Shown here in pieces: positions 7,678-15,889 of a stretch of 64,000 nucleotides of DNA (positions are counted from its first letter, which is position 1; every line of letters starts with the position of its first letter). This stretch comes from JABCPE02 sp963516475 (lineage in GTDB: Bacteria > Bacteroidota > Bacteroidia > Flavobacteriales > Weeksellaceae). A program made the position numbers and the translations under genes. The DNA is taken from contig CAUQBR010000005.1 in NCBI GenBank assembly GCA_963516475.1, positions 1 to 64,000 of the forward strand, written 5' to 3'. The notes under the pieces are model-generated. The model saw nothing but the letters and a program-made list of their open reading frames with translations, did no database searches and was not told where the DNA came from.

Positions 7678-10626
7678 TTAAAATTTAAGATTAAAACCTA
7701 ATGAAACACTTGACAACAGATTGTATCCGTATGTCTCTGAAACTCCGGAAATAGACAGCCTTGGGTCGTAGCCTCTTCTCTTTGAGAGTAAGAAAAGGTT
7801 GTTTCCTGTTACATAGATATTGGCATCTCGGATTCCGTAGTTTTCAAGGAAACTTTGCGGTATGCCCACACTCAGCGTTAAATCCTGAAGGCTTAAATAG
7901 TCTGATTTCGTTAAGAACAGTGTAGAATTGGCATTTTGGTTAGAATTAGAAATATCTATTCTTGGCAAAGATGCTGTAGGATTTTCTGGCGTCCATGTGT
8001 TATGAACATCTCTATGGTAGTTAGAAGCATAGTTATCCGAATGCAGGAGCGACCTGTAGTTCTGGTCATAACCCCAGCCGCCCAGTTGATACGCAAAATT
8101 AGCCGATAGAATGATGTTTTTAAATCTTATCTGAGTTCCAAAACCACCATAGACCTTTGGTATAGCAGATTTTCCTGTTTGGTAAAGTGTTGCTTCATCA
8201 TAGTTGCTTGTAGTTTGCCTAACTGCGTTTCCATGGGAATCTACACCATTTTTATACCAAAGTGCATCTCCATTTCGCGGATCTACTCCTGCAAACTCTT
8301 TTAGATAGTAAGCATAGCGGTCGCTGCCTTCTTTTAGTAGGAATAGCTCATCTGCTACTATACCATTTTCTCTTTGGGCATCAGGAAGTTTGGTGATTTT
8401 GTTTTTGTAATGAGTAAAGTTGGCATAGAGATTCCAAGTGAAATTCTCTGTTTTAATTACATCTCCGTTGATGCTCACCTGAACCCCTCTGTTTCTCATG
8501 TTTCCGATGTTTTCCAACTTAGGATAATGTCCCACATTAGAGAAAGGAAGCGCTGCACGATAAATCATATCAGAAACTTTTCTCTCGAAATATTCAGCAT
8601 TGATAGACAATCTTCTGTTGAACAAAGCCGTTTCAAAACCAGCATTTAGGTTTTGGGAATTTTCCCATCTCAGCTTATTATTTCCAAGATATTCCGTAGT
8701 GACCACAGGCGTATCATTCCCAAAGTTTCTAATTTTGTATAAACTTTTATAAGCATAGTAGATTCTGTCCGTAGTGCCTGGGAAATAGAAATTGTCATTC
8801 CCCTGCTGTCCATAGGAAGCTTTCACTTTCAGATCATTAACAACTTCTGAATCCTTTAAGAAATCCTCTTTTGAAATGTCCCATGCTGCCCCCAGTCCAT
8901 AGAAAGTTCCCCATCTGTTTTCTTTAGAAAATACCGATGAACCATCTCTCCTAAGGCTGGCATTGAAGAAATATTTGTTTTTATAATTATACAAAACTCG
9001 GGAGAAAAACCCTTCCACAGCGTAGTCGTATTGGTTTCCTGGGATTTCGTTCATTTTCAGAACATTATCAAAAACAGTAAGCCCTTCTAAGAACAATTTT
9101 TCTTTTCTCGCCCCGAAATAATCGCTTTTCTCTTGGTTCAGCTCATGCCCTAGAAGAACGCTGATATTATGCGCGCCAAGTTGTTTGTTGTAAGATAATA
9201 ACTGCTGGTGGTTAAAGGCGTATTTCAGAGTATTGGATTTTGCAAGTCGCCCACCCACAGTAGCTGTAGTCCCACCCAAAGGATTTCCATAAACAAGCTC
9301 TTGGGAATTGATAATCACACCACCGAAATTATAAGTAAAATCAAAATCTTTCAAGAATTTATACTGCACGAAAAGATTGGTATTCACCGTGTTATTGGTT
9401 ACTTTATTCAAATCATATTGGCGGTTTCCCACAGGGTTTTCAAAAACGGCATAAGACCTTCTTGCTCCATTTGGCCCTTTTCCATCTCCGTAGTCATAGA
9501 CAGCCCTTCCTTTGATATCATAAACTCTGTTATAATCATTATCCCTCAAATACACTGGGTAAAAAGGCGCGATATTTCTAGAAAACTGGAACGAGTTCGC
9601 AAAACTTCCTCCATCGCCCAGATTTTGTTCGCTGTTGCTGTAATTTAGATTAGCTCCGAATTTCAATTTTTCATTAAGAGCATATTCCAAATTAGACCTT
9701 AAACTCAATCTTTTAAATCCAGAACCGATGAGGTAGCTGCGGTCATTGAGGTAGCCAAGTGAAGTGTAAGCCTTTAATTTATCGGTATTTGCGATGAAAC
9801 TAAGGTTCGCTTCTTGGCGGAGATTAGGTCGGAATAATAGTTTTTGCCAATTGTCCTGATAAAGCAGTTTAGCATTTTGGTTAAAACTTCCATCTGGATT
9901 GATAAGCTGGTTAAAAGGAACATTATAAGCATTATATCCCAGCGTAGCGTTCATTTTGTTTATCGCCTCTGTATAGGCTTGGGCATCTGTTTTTCCACTC
10001 GCTTTTTCGCCTACACGAACTCTATTGAAATAAGCCAAATAATACTCGGCAGGGCTGCTGATGATGTCATATTCTGGAGTTGCACGGAAGTTAATCCCTG
10101 TTTTAATATCAAAATCTATATGAATCCCCTTTCTCGTTCCTTTTTTAGTAGTGATGATGATTACTCCATTCGCTCCTCTTGAGCCATACAAAGCGTTTGA
10201 TGAAGCATCTTCCAAGAAGGACAAACTCTCTATATCCGAAGAAGGAATAGAATTGAGCGACCCTGGGTAAGGTATCCCATCCAAGACAATCAGCGGCTCA
10301 CTGGAAGCATTGATAGAGCCTATCCCTCTCATTCTTATGCTCGGGCTGCTCCCTGGCTGTCCATTTCCCACTATCTGAACTCCAGCTACACGCCCTGCAA
10401 GTCCCTGCAAGACATTTCCGTTCTGTAATGCAGAGATATCCTTGGGTTTTAGTTCTTGGATAGAACCTGTGATTTCTTCTTTTTTCTGTTTTCCAAAGGC
10501 TACTATCACGACTTCGCCGATGGAATTTTCCTTGATAGAATCCTTCTTCTTTTCCTGAGCACTGAATGTCCCCACGAAAGAGAACAACGCAAACAAAGTG
10601 CTTAATCTGACTACTTTTCTTTTCAT
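7678..10626 (-). CDS. SusC/RagA family TonB-linked outer-membrane transporter
   Basis: 982 residues. A signal peptide (ending near FSA, residue 23) is followed at once by a TonB-box-like stretch (GEVVIVAFGKQKKEE). The plug domain (NVLQGLAGRVAGVQIV, SIRMRGIGSINASSEPLIVLDG, GANGVIIITTKKG) and a large barrel ending in an aromatic-rich strand (SLGFNLKF) follow. It imports a ligand through the outer membrane using TonB energy, together with the SusD protein encoded next. The N-terminal carboxypeptidase-regulatory-like domain present in many SusC proteins is absent. The 567-nt region upstream carries two tandem leader-peptide/terminator units, so expression is probably controlled by attenuation. 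Confidence 0.95.
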   Translation of the reverse strand: MKRKVVRLSTLFALFSFVGTFSAQEKKKDSIKENSIGEVVIVAFGKQKKEEITGSIQELKPKDISALQNGNVLQGLAGRVAGVQIVGNGQPGSSPSIRMRGIGSINASSEPLIVLDGIPYPGSLNSIPSSDIESLSFLEDASSNALYGSRGANGVIIITTKKGTRKGIHIDFDIKTGINFRATPEYDIISSPAEYYLAYFNRVRVGEKASGKTDAQAYTEAINKMNATLGYNAYNVPFNQLINPDGSFNQNAKLLYQDNWQKLLFRPNLRQEANLSFIANTDKLKAYTSLGYLNDRSYLIGSGFKRLSLRSNLEYALNEKLKFGANLNYSNSEQNLGDGGSFANSFQFSRNIAPFYPVYLRDNDYNRVYDIKGRAVYDYGDGKGPNGARRSYAVFENPVGNRQYDLNKVTNNTVNTNLFVQYKFLKDFDFTYNFGGVIINSQELVYGNPLGGTTATVGGRLAKSNTLKYAFNHQQLLSYNKQLGAHNISVLLGHELNQEKSDYFGARKEKLFLEGLTVFDNVLKMNEIPGNQYDYAVEGFFSRVLYNYKNKYFFNASLRRDGSSVFSKENRWGTFYGLGAAWDISKEDFLKDSEVVNDLKVKASYGQQGNDNFYFPGTTDRIYYAYKSLYKIRNFGNDTPVVTTEYLGNNKLRWENSQNLNAGFETALFNRRLSINAEYFERKVSDMIYRAALPFSNVGHYPKLENIGNMRNRGVQVSINGDVIKTENFTWNLYANFTHYKNKITKLPDAQRENGIVADELFLLKEGSDRYAYYLKEFAGVDPRNGDALWYKNGVDSHGNAVRQTTSNYDEATLYQTGKSAIPKVYGGFGTQIRFKNIILSANFAYQLGGWGYDQNYRSLLHSDNYASNYHRDVHNTWTPENPTASLPRIDISNSNQNANSTLFLTKSDYLSLQDLTLSVGIPQSFLENYGIRDANIYVTGNNLFLLSKRRGYDPRLSISGVSETYGYNLLSSVSLGFNLKF

Positions 10627-10656
10627 TATATATAATATTGTTAATTTTTTACTTAC

Positions 10657-10690
10657 AAAAAAAGAGCTCCAGCATATTTACCGAAGCTCT
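10657..10690 (-). terminator. leader terminator A, directly before susC
   Basis: An 8-bp stem (AGAGCTTC/GGAGCTCT on the minus strand, one G-T pair) is followed by seven T residues. It lies 30 nt before the susC ATG and 37 nt after leader peptide A, so it can act as an attenuator but not as an end-of-gene terminator. Confidence 0.75.
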
Positions 10691-10727
10691 CATGATGATT
10701 ATGAAGAAAACTTAATACTTTAATCCA

Positions 10728-10775
10728 TCACAAAAACTGCGGTCTTTTAGAAAGCCACATCATCATTCCCATCAT
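10728..10775 (-). CDS. leader peptide A (15 residues) upstream of susC
   Basis: The minus-strand frame MMGMMMWLSKRPQFL ends with TGA. It shares MMMW, a basic pair and PQFL-stop with leader B 200 nt upstream, although the bases between differ. That pattern is expected from selection on a translated peptide. Five of its first six residues are Met. The codons ATGATGAT (within 10758-10766) are perfectly complementary to ATCATCAT (10692-10699), just before terminator A. It is too short for usual gene callers. The start could be any of the first Met codons. Confidence 0.65.
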   Translation of the reverse strand: MMGMMMWLSKRPQFL

Positions 10776-10852
10776 TTGACAAGTTAGATTTTGGTTTTTA
10801 TGATTCAGATTTATTAACATTTTAATTTTTAATTGAGATTTAGTTTAAACAT

Positions 10853-10885
10853 AAAAAAAGGACTTCAGTTTTTGTCCGAAGCCCT
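10853..10885 (-). terminator. leader terminator B
   Basis: An 8-bp stem (AGGGCTTC/GAAGTCCT on the minus strand, one G-T pair) is followed by seven T residues. The loop and 3' arm contain ACAAAAACTG. That is the exact complement of CAGTTTTTGT at the end of leader peptide B, so an antiterminator pairing is possible. Confidence 0.75.
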
Positions 10886-10935
10886 TGTGATAATTTTGTA
10901 TAATTTATATAAAATTTTCTATTTGCATTTTACAA

Positions 10936-10986
10936 TCACAAAAACTGCGGCTTTCTAAAAATCCACATCATCATATCCATACACAT
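10936..10986 (-). CDS. leader peptide B (16 residues), upstream copy
   Basis: The minus-strand frame MCMDMMMWIFRKPQFL ends with TGA. It is a diverged copy of leader A with the same MMMW...PQFL-stop frame. The 16 bases ATCACAAAAACTGCGG (plus strand) covering the last codons and stop are identical in both copies. Terminator B follows 50 nt later. Translation could start at Met1 or Met3. Confidence 0.65.
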   Translation of the reverse strand: MCMDMMMWIFRKPQFL

Positions 10987-11059
10987 GGTAATGGTATGTT
11001 TAGATGTTCTTGTATGATTGTATTGATTAAACATTATTCTTTTTTTGTCTAAATATTTT

Positions 11060-11090
11060 GCGAAAATATAAAAACTTTTTTAATCTGCAA
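11060..11090 (-). promoter_or_regulatory. possible susCD promoter
   Basis: TTG (11088-11090), a 17-nt spacer and TATATTTT (a one-base miss to TAnnTTTG) lie on the minus strand, upstream of leader B. It is the best candidate in the AT-rich stretch before the leaders. Confidence 0.35.
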
Positions 11091-11145
11091 TTTTTTTTAT
11101 CATTTTTTTCTGTTCAAATAATTTCTACATCAATGAAACAGCATC

Positions 11146-11177
11146 AAAAAAAATCCTTTCCAAAATTTAGAAAGGAT
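11146..11177 (-). terminator. intrinsic terminator of DUF2147 gene
   Basis: ATCCTTTC/GAAAGGAT forms a perfect 8-bp stem, followed on the minus strand by eight T residues. Confidence 0.85.
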
Positions 11178-11193
11178 TTTTATTAATTCATAT

Positions 11194-11610
11194 TTAGTTT
11201 ACTTTTTGCCATGTCTGGTTTCTACCAAACGCTGAAAATCCTATATAACCACGAACTATAAGGTTGTTTCCTTCTTTTTTAATCGTGCATTTGTAAGATT
11301 TTCCGTTTTTAGGGTCAGTTATGGTTCCTCCACTGTATTCATCGCCATCTTTAGACAGCCCACGGATAACCTCCATTCCTAAAATAGGTTTCCCTTTTCT
11401 ATCGTCTTTACAAGAAGAACAGTTAGGGTCAGCTGGTTTTATCAGTAGTTCTACTACTTTTGCGTAGTATTTACCATCAGATTTTTTAAAAATTTCTACA
11501 ATGGATTTTGGTTTTTTGGTTTCGTCATCTATCGTTCTCCATTTCCCTTCTATCTGGGCAAAAGCCATGGAACTGCACAATAATGCAAAGGCTAAAATTG
11601 AATTTTTCAT
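11194..11610 (-). CDS. DUF2147 domain-containing secreted protein
   Basis: 138 residues with a Sec signal peptide (cleavage after SMAFA, about residue 18). The mature protein begins IEGKWRTIDDETKKPKSIVEI and ends in GRNQTWQKV, the pattern of the DUF2147 family of small periplasmic beta-rich proteins. A CSSC pair near residue 65 could form a disulphide. Its biochemical role is not known. It is a single-gene unit with its own promoter box and terminator. Confidence 0.9.
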   Translation of the reverse strand: MKNSILAFALLCSSMAFAQIEGKWRTIDDETKKPKSIVEIFKKSDGKYYAKVVELLIKPADPNCSSCKDDRKGKPILGMEVIRGLSKDGDEYSGGTITDPKNGKSYKCTIKKEGNNLIVRGYIGFSAFGRNQTWQKVN

Positions 11611-11638
11611 GATTTAAATCTATAAAATATTTACGGCG

Positions 11639-11646
11639 CAAATATA
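11639..11646 (-). promoter_or_regulatory. predicted promoter -7 box of DUF2147 gene
   Basis: TATATTTG on the minus strand, 28 nt before the ATG. Confidence 0.5.
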
Positions 11647-11749
11647 GAAATAAAAATTAAACAGCAAGAACAAATTTAAATTAAGCCTTTTATCAATGAT
11701 ATTTCACAAGAAATTTAAAATTTAAACAGTTGTTTAAAAATTTTTAAAT

Positions 11750-13675
11750 TTAATTCAGTTTTTTTCTAATAACTCTATGCATATAATCCTGATACCAAGC
11801 TTTACTGAGGTGTTTTCCTCGTTCAATCTCGGCATTGTTTATCTTACCGAGAAGATTATTTTTTAGTTCAAGGTCTGTAATTTCATAAATACCCGTAATG
11901 TCCTTACCATCAAAACGATAGATATAATTTCCTATCATAAACTGCTCCTGTATCGCATCAGAATTTACAATGATGTATTCCTCGTTTTTATCCGAAACAA
12001 GGCTTCTTCCCCAGCTTCGCAAAGGCTTATTATAACCAATGATATCTGCAAGTGTAGGATAAATATCTATCTGCTGGGCATAAGTCATATTTTTTCCTTT
12101 CAAATTATACTTCGGATTTGGAGAATAGAAGATAATAGGAACTGCATATCCATTCATTGCTTTGGCATATTCAGGATAGTAGATTTTGTTCGTATGGTCT
12201 CCCGTGATGACAAAAATAGTATTCTCATACCAAGGCTGTTTTCGTGCCGTTTCAAAATACTTTTTCAAGGCGTAATCTGCATATTGTATCGGTTCATGCA
12301 TTTCCACAAAACCTTTTTTAAATTTCCCTTCGTATTGTGCAGGAATTTTAAATGGATGATGCGAAGACGCCGTAAAAACCGTTGCCATAAATGGTTTATT
12401 AGATTTTCCTACATTTTTAGCAAAATATTGCAGAAAAGGCTCATCCCAAATCGCCCAAATCCCATCAAAATCATTATCATTATTATATTCGGTTTTTCCA
12501 AAATAATCCTTAAAACCGAGGATATTCGCAAATCCCTGAAAGCCCATAGAGCCATTCGGCGCACCGTGATAAAAAGAAGTTTCATAGCCCAATTCATTCG
12601 CCACAGAAACGATGGATTGTATCTTTTGATTAGAATACGGCGAACTCGTAAAAGCATCCTTTAAACTCGGAATTCCCGCCAAAACACTGCTCATTCCGTG
12701 AATAGACTGCCTTCCATTAGCAAAGGTATTCGGAAAAATCAGACTCTCCTTTGACAAACTGTCCAAAAACGGCGTGTAAGAAACATAATCTTTTATATTT
12801 TTTTCTTCATTAAACGCTCCTATGTATTCCCTTCCGAGGCTTTCCACTATGAGAATCACGATGTTAGGTCTTGGCTGCGGAACTTCCCTTTGATAGGTTT
12901 TATAAGGTTTTACATTCTCTGTGATGTATTTTTCATCCACAAAATGCACTTCCTTAAAGCCATTCGTATTGATGGTTCTAAAAAACGAAAAAGTGCTGTT
13001 TAGAACGATGTTTGCATGAGCAGGCTTGTCCGTATGGCGGTTAGCATCCACCAAATTGATAGGGCGGGTACTGTGTTTAAAATCTCCACGAATTCCACCG
13101 ACTATAAGCACCGCTGCCAGACAAAGACTTACCACAGAACCTCCAAAATACCAAATTTTCTTTTCAATGTTTATTTCTTTGACTTTCAATCTTTTATAAA
13201 GGAAAACCCAGAGACCCATCAATGCAATGAAACAAAGAAAAACCCAAAAATTCTGTCCCAAAGAAGCCAGAAAAACCTTGCCTATATTCTGCTCATTTTC
13301 AACGACATTTATCACCGCAGAGGTCAGCCTTGACTGGCTAAATCTATAATAAACAATATCTCCGAAATTCATCGCATACGCGATTCCATTCAGAATAAAA
13401 TAAAGCCAAAACAAAAACTTTTGATATCCTCCTTTCGTATTGATAGTCAAAGGAATAAGACTAAAAAAAATAAAAACGATATTGACATAAAGTATCGCCG
13501 TGGTATCAAATGCAGTGCCGTAATAAGCCAGTTTAAAATACTGAGAAACACTGTCTATTTCCAGCAAATCCCGATTAAAAAACCAAAATAAAAACCTCGC
13601 TGCCTGATAAAAAACAAAAACAAGGAATATACGATATATCAAGACTTTTACTTCCTGCAAACGGAGTTCTTTCAT
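11750..13675 (-). CDS. LTA synthase family sulfatase-fold membrane protein (phosphoglycerol/phosphoethanolamine transferase type)
   Basis: 641 residues. About five transmembrane helices lie in the first 220 residues. A periplasmic sulfatase/alkaline-phosphatase-fold domain follows from about residue 270. Visible metal and active-site elements are NIVILIVESLGREY, FANGRQSIHGMSS (Ser in the nucleophile position that is Thr in LtaS), SFYHGAPNGSMGF and FVITGDHTNK. In Gram-negatives this family transfers lipid-head-group phosphates to envelope glycans or membrane-derived sugars rather than making lipoteichoic acid; the acceptor here is unknown. It is divergent from pssA, which makes a phospholipid precursor, and the pairing may be functional. 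Confidence 0.88.
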   Translation of the reverse strand: MKELRLQEVKVLIYRIFLVFVFYQAARFLFWFFNRDLLEIDSVSQYFKLAYYGTAFDTTAILYVNIVFIFFSLIPLTINTKGGYQKFLFWLYFILNGIAYAMNFGDIVYYRFSQSRLTSAVINVVENEQNIGKVFLASLGQNFWVFLCFIALMGLWVFLYKRLKVKEINIEKKIWYFGGSVVSLCLAAVLIVGGIRGDFKHSTRPINLVDANRHTDKPAHANIVLNSTFSFFRTINTNGFKEVHFVDEKYITENVKPYKTYQREVPQPRPNIVILIVESLGREYIGAFNEEKNIKDYVSYTPFLDSLSKESLIFPNTFANGRQSIHGMSSVLAGIPSLKDAFTSSPYSNQKIQSIVSVANELGYETSFYHGAPNGSMGFQGFANILGFKDYFGKTEYNNDNDFDGIWAIWDEPFLQYFAKNVGKSNKPFMATVFTASSHHPFKIPAQYEGKFKKGFVEMHEPIQYADYALKKYFETARKQPWYENTIFVITGDHTNKIYYPEYAKAMNGYAVPIIFYSPNPKYNLKGKNMTYAQQIDIYPTLADIIGYNKPLRSWGRSLVSDKNEEYIIVNSDAIQEQFMIGNYIYRFDGKDITGIYEITDLELKNNLLGKINNAEIERGKHLSKAWYQDYMHRVIRKKLN

Positions 13676-13696
13676 ACTTTTTCTAACTTAATAGCA

Positions 13697-13704
13697 CAAA
13701 GGTA
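13697..13704 (-). promoter_or_regulatory. predicted promoter -7 box of LTA synthase-like gene
   Basis: TACCTTTG on the minus strand, 21 nt before the ATG. It is divergent from the pssA promoter. Confidence 0.5.
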
Positions 13705-13767
13705 AGTTTTTTAGCCGAGGATAATGAAAATGAAATCCAAAAATTCGGCTTTTATCCAATAAAATTT

Positions 13768-13775
13768 TATATTTG
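13768..13775 (+). promoter_or_regulatory. pssA promoter -7 box, 4 nt before the start codon
   Basis: TATATTTG followed by CTCT and then the pssA ATG at 13780. The spacing predicts a leaderless or nearly leaderless mRNA. Confidence 0.6.
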
Positions 13776-13779
13776 CTCT

Positions 13780-14493
13780 ATGAATTTTTTAAGAAACAAT
13801 TTAGCGAATTTCTTCACTCTCGGAAACTTATTTTCTGGATGTGTGGGAGCAGTTCATTTATTAAATGGTGACTACCAGACCACTGAGATATGTATCCTAA
13901 TCTCGGCCGTTTTAGATTTTTTTGATGGTTTCGTGGCTCGTGCTTTAAAGTCAAATTCTGAGCTCGGTGTACAGCTTGACTCCCTTGCGGATATGGTGAC
14001 TTTTGGTGTGCTGCCAGGGCTTACGATGTTCGTCATGCTGGAGCCTTTTGGAAATCAGCTTTTTGGGATTGATTTACCTTTCAAAGTGCAGTACTTAGGG
14101 CTTTTCATCACGCTTTTGTCTTGTATGAGACTGGCTATTTTTAACATTGATGATGAGCAGACCTACTATTTCAAAGGACTGAATACACCGAGTAACACTT
14201 TCCTGATTTTTGGGCTTTATTTTGCTTTTAAAGAAAATCAAAGTTTTTCATTTTTAATGGAAAACGAGGGACTTCTTTTGGTGCTTACCGCTCTGAGCTC
14301 TTGGCTTTTGGTAAGTCCGATTAAAATGATTGCCATGAAATTCAAGTCCAAAAAACTTGAAGACAATTACCCTAAATTAGCCCTAATCATCGGTGTTATT
14401 CCTATTTTAATATTTTTCGGATGGACAGGCATTCCGCTATCCATCATCTATTACATGCTGGTTTCCATTGTTTTCCAAAATCAGCTGAAATAA
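13780..14493 (+). CDS. pssA: CDP-diacylglycerol--serine O-phosphatidyltransferase
   Basis: 237-residue polytopic inner-membrane enzyme that makes phosphatidylserine, the precursor of phosphatidylethanolamine. The CDP-alcohol phosphotransferase signature DG-x2-AR-x8-G-x3-D-x3-D is complete: DFFDGFVARALKSNSELG followed by VQLDSLAD (about residues 46-71). Around six hydrophobic segments follow. The DFFDG/serine-specific context and size fit the type II PssA of Bacteroidota. The exonuclease gene follows after 25 nt and may share the transcript. The -7 box ends 4 nt before the ATG. Confidence 0.93.
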   Translation: MNFLRNNLANFFTLGNLFSGCVGAVHLLNGDYQTTEICILISAVLDFFDGFVARALKSNSELGVQLDSLADMVTFGVLPGLTMFVMLEPFGNQLFGIDLPFKVQYLGLFITLLSCMRLAIFNIDDEQTYYFKGLNTPSNTFLIFGLYFAFKENQSFSFLMENEGLLLVLTALSSWLLVSPIKMIAMKFKSKKLEDNYPKLALIIGVIPILIFFGWTGIPLSIIYYMLVSIVFQNQLK

Positions 14494-14518
14494 ATTTAAT
14501 TTTCAAACCTTAAATATT

Positions 14519-15283
14519 GTGAATTTAAAATTACACAAACCACTGTGTATCTTTGATTTAGAAACCACAGGAACCAATATCGGCAAAGACAGGATTGTAG
14601 AAATCTGCATCCTGAAAGTCAATCCAGATGCATCCAGAGAAAGCAAAACTTGGCTCATCAACCCAGAAATGCCCATTCCAGTGGAAGCATCGGCTGTGCA
14701 TGGGATTTATGACAAAGATGTAGAAAATGCACCTACCTTTAAAGAAGCAGCTCCTAAAATCATGGAAATGCTTTCTGGAGCGGATTTGGGAGGATTTAAT
14801 TCTAATAGATTTGATGTTCCTTTACTAGCAGAGGAACTTCTAAGAGCTGGGATAGATTTTGATTTATCTAAATTCAAACTCATTGATGCTCAGGTTATTT
14901 TCCACAAAATGGAACCCAGAAACCTTACCGCCGCATACAAATTCTACTGCGGAAAAGATTTGGAAGGAGCCCACTCTGCTGAGGCAGACACCTTGGCTAC
15001 TTTTGAAGTGATAGATGCACAGGTAGGCAAATACGAAGAACTTCCAAAGGATATAAATGGACTGAGTGAATTTTCATTTCATAATAAATTCGCGGATTTG
15101 GCTGGATTTATCGCCTTTAATGAAAACAAGGAGGAAATTTTCACTTTCGGAAAATACAAAGGACAGCCCGTGAAAGAGGTTTTCCAGAAAGACATCGGCT
15201 ATTTCGGCTGGATTCAAAATGCTGATTTCCCGCTTTACACTAAAAAAATTCTGACAGCCATCCAATTAAGAAGCAAATTTTAA
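14519..15283 (+). CDS. DEDD-family 3'-5' exonuclease (DnaQ/ExoX-like)
   Basis: 254 residues with a GTG start. The exonuclease fold has all catalytic motifs: ExoI CIFDLETTG (Asp and Glu near residues 13-15), ExoII GFNSNRFDVPLL and ExoIII GAHSAEADTLAT (His and Asp). The C-terminal 50 residues (FTFGKYKGQPVKEV, YFGWIQNADFP) form the small domain found in ExoX-type nucleases, so this is a stand-alone DNA or RNA exonuclease rather than the polymerase III epsilon subunit. No in-frame ATG is available upstream, and the GTG lies 25 nt after pssA. Confidence 0.88.
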   Translation: MNLKLHKPLCIFDLETTGTNIGKDRIVEICILKVNPDASRESKTWLINPEMPIPVEASAVHGIYDKDVENAPTFKEAAPKIMEMLSGADLGGFNSNRFDVPLLAEELLRAGIDFDLSKFKLIDAQVIFHKMEPRNLTAAYKFYCGKDLEGAHSAEADTLATFEVIDAQVGKYEELPKDINGLSEFSFHNKFADLAGFIAFNENKEEIFTFGKYKGQPVKEVFQKDIGYFGWIQNADFPLYTKKILTAIQLRSKF

Positions 15284-15326
15284 TTAAAATAATCAAAAAA
15301 AATGGTTTTTATAAAGAAATTTTTCT

Positions 15327-15334
15327 TATCTTTA
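15327..15334 (+). promoter_or_regulatory. predicted promoter -7 box of usp gene
   Basis: TATCTTTA is one base from TAnnTTTG, 13 nt before the ATG at 15348. Confidence 0.4.
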
Positions 15335-15347
15335 AGAACTAAAACTT

Positions 15348-15794
15348 ATGATTATGACAAATATTATTTTACCTGTGGATTTTGGTAAGACCACAGATGT
15401 GCTTTTAGGTGCTGCAATAAAATTTGCAAAAGAAGTAAACGGAAGACTTTGCCTTATTCATGTTGCTCCTATGGATTTAGGACTGGCTGTAGGTGATATT
15501 GGTATGCAGTATTTTCCAGAAATAGAACAAAGCGAAATTCGTGAGGAATTATTGGAACTCAACCGATTAGAACAGCAGGTTGTAGCTCAAGGCGTAGACT
15601 GCGAGCATCTTCTGAAACAAGGAATCCCAAAAGATATTATTCTGACATATGCAGAGCAGAAAAATGCAGGTTACATAGTGATGGGCTCTCATGGAAGAAG
15701 CGGAATGTATGATGTATTTATCGGCAGTTTGACAAAAGAGCTTACCAAACTATCTCCTATTCCTGTTTTGGTGGTGCCTTGTCATGAAAAATAA
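15348..15794 (+). CDS. universal stress protein (UspA family)
   Basis: 148 residues, one UspA domain. It starts with MTNIILPVDFGKTTD and carries the ATP-binding motif G-x2-G-x9-G-S in GSHGRSGMYDVFIGS near residue 125, then TKLSPIPVLVVP. These motifs indicate the nucleotide-binding UspFG/MJ0577 type. It is a small cytoplasmic stress-related protein whose partner is unknown. The start could be Met1 or Met3. It stands alone, with a predicted promoter in front and a strong terminator after. Confidence 0.93.
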   Translation: MIMTNIILPVDFGKTTDVLLGAAIKFAKEVNGRLCLIHVAPMDLGLAVGDIGMQYFPEIEQSEIREELLELNRLEQQVVAQGVDCEHLLKQGIPKDIILTYAEQKNAGYIVMGSHGRSGMYDVFIGSLTKELTKLSPIPVLVVPCHEK

Positions 15795-15814
15795 AAAATT
15801 ATATTTTTAATCTA

Positions 15815-15846
15815 AATCCTTATCAATATTGATAAGGATTTTTTTA
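15815..15846 (+). terminator. intrinsic terminator of usp gene
   Basis: AATCCTTATCAAT/ATTGATAAGGATT is a long perfect inverted repeat followed by seven T residues. Confidence 0.85.
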
Positions 15847-15857
15847 TTTAAAAATTG

Positions 15858-15865
15858 TATTTTTG
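15858..15865 (+). promoter_or_regulatory. predicted sufS promoter -7 box
   Basis: TATTTTTG matches the consensus exactly. An upstream in-frame ATG (15863) overlaps this box and so would not be transcribed, which supports the sufS start at 15890. Confidence 0.6.
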
Positions 15866-15889
15866 GAGCTTATTTTCAAAGTTAAGATA

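Larger units (their letters stand above)
10657..10990 (-). repeat. tandem duplication of peptide-terminator leader unit
   Basis: Two units of about 200 nt lie in the same orientation, each a tiny ORF followed by a GCTTCGG-containing terminator. Unit B spans about 10853-10990 and unit A about 10657-10790. The coding ends and the terminator 5' arms are the best conserved parts; the spacers have diverged. Confidence 0.65.

Noticed and set aside
10657..10990. Riboswitch (for example SAM or cobalamin type) upstream of susC
   Set aside because: No core of a known riboswitch is seen; the duplicated unit is better explained by tiny frames plus terminators.
14540..14560. TATCTTTG inside the 5' part of the exonuclease gene
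   Set aside because: It matches the -7 consensus but lies within the conserved ExoI coding sequence, so a later start would delete the catalytic motif; treated as chance.
15863..15889. Upstream ATG extending sufS by nine codons
   Set aside because: The ATG overlaps the consensus -7 box (15858-15865); the shorter protein matches the 406-residue family length.
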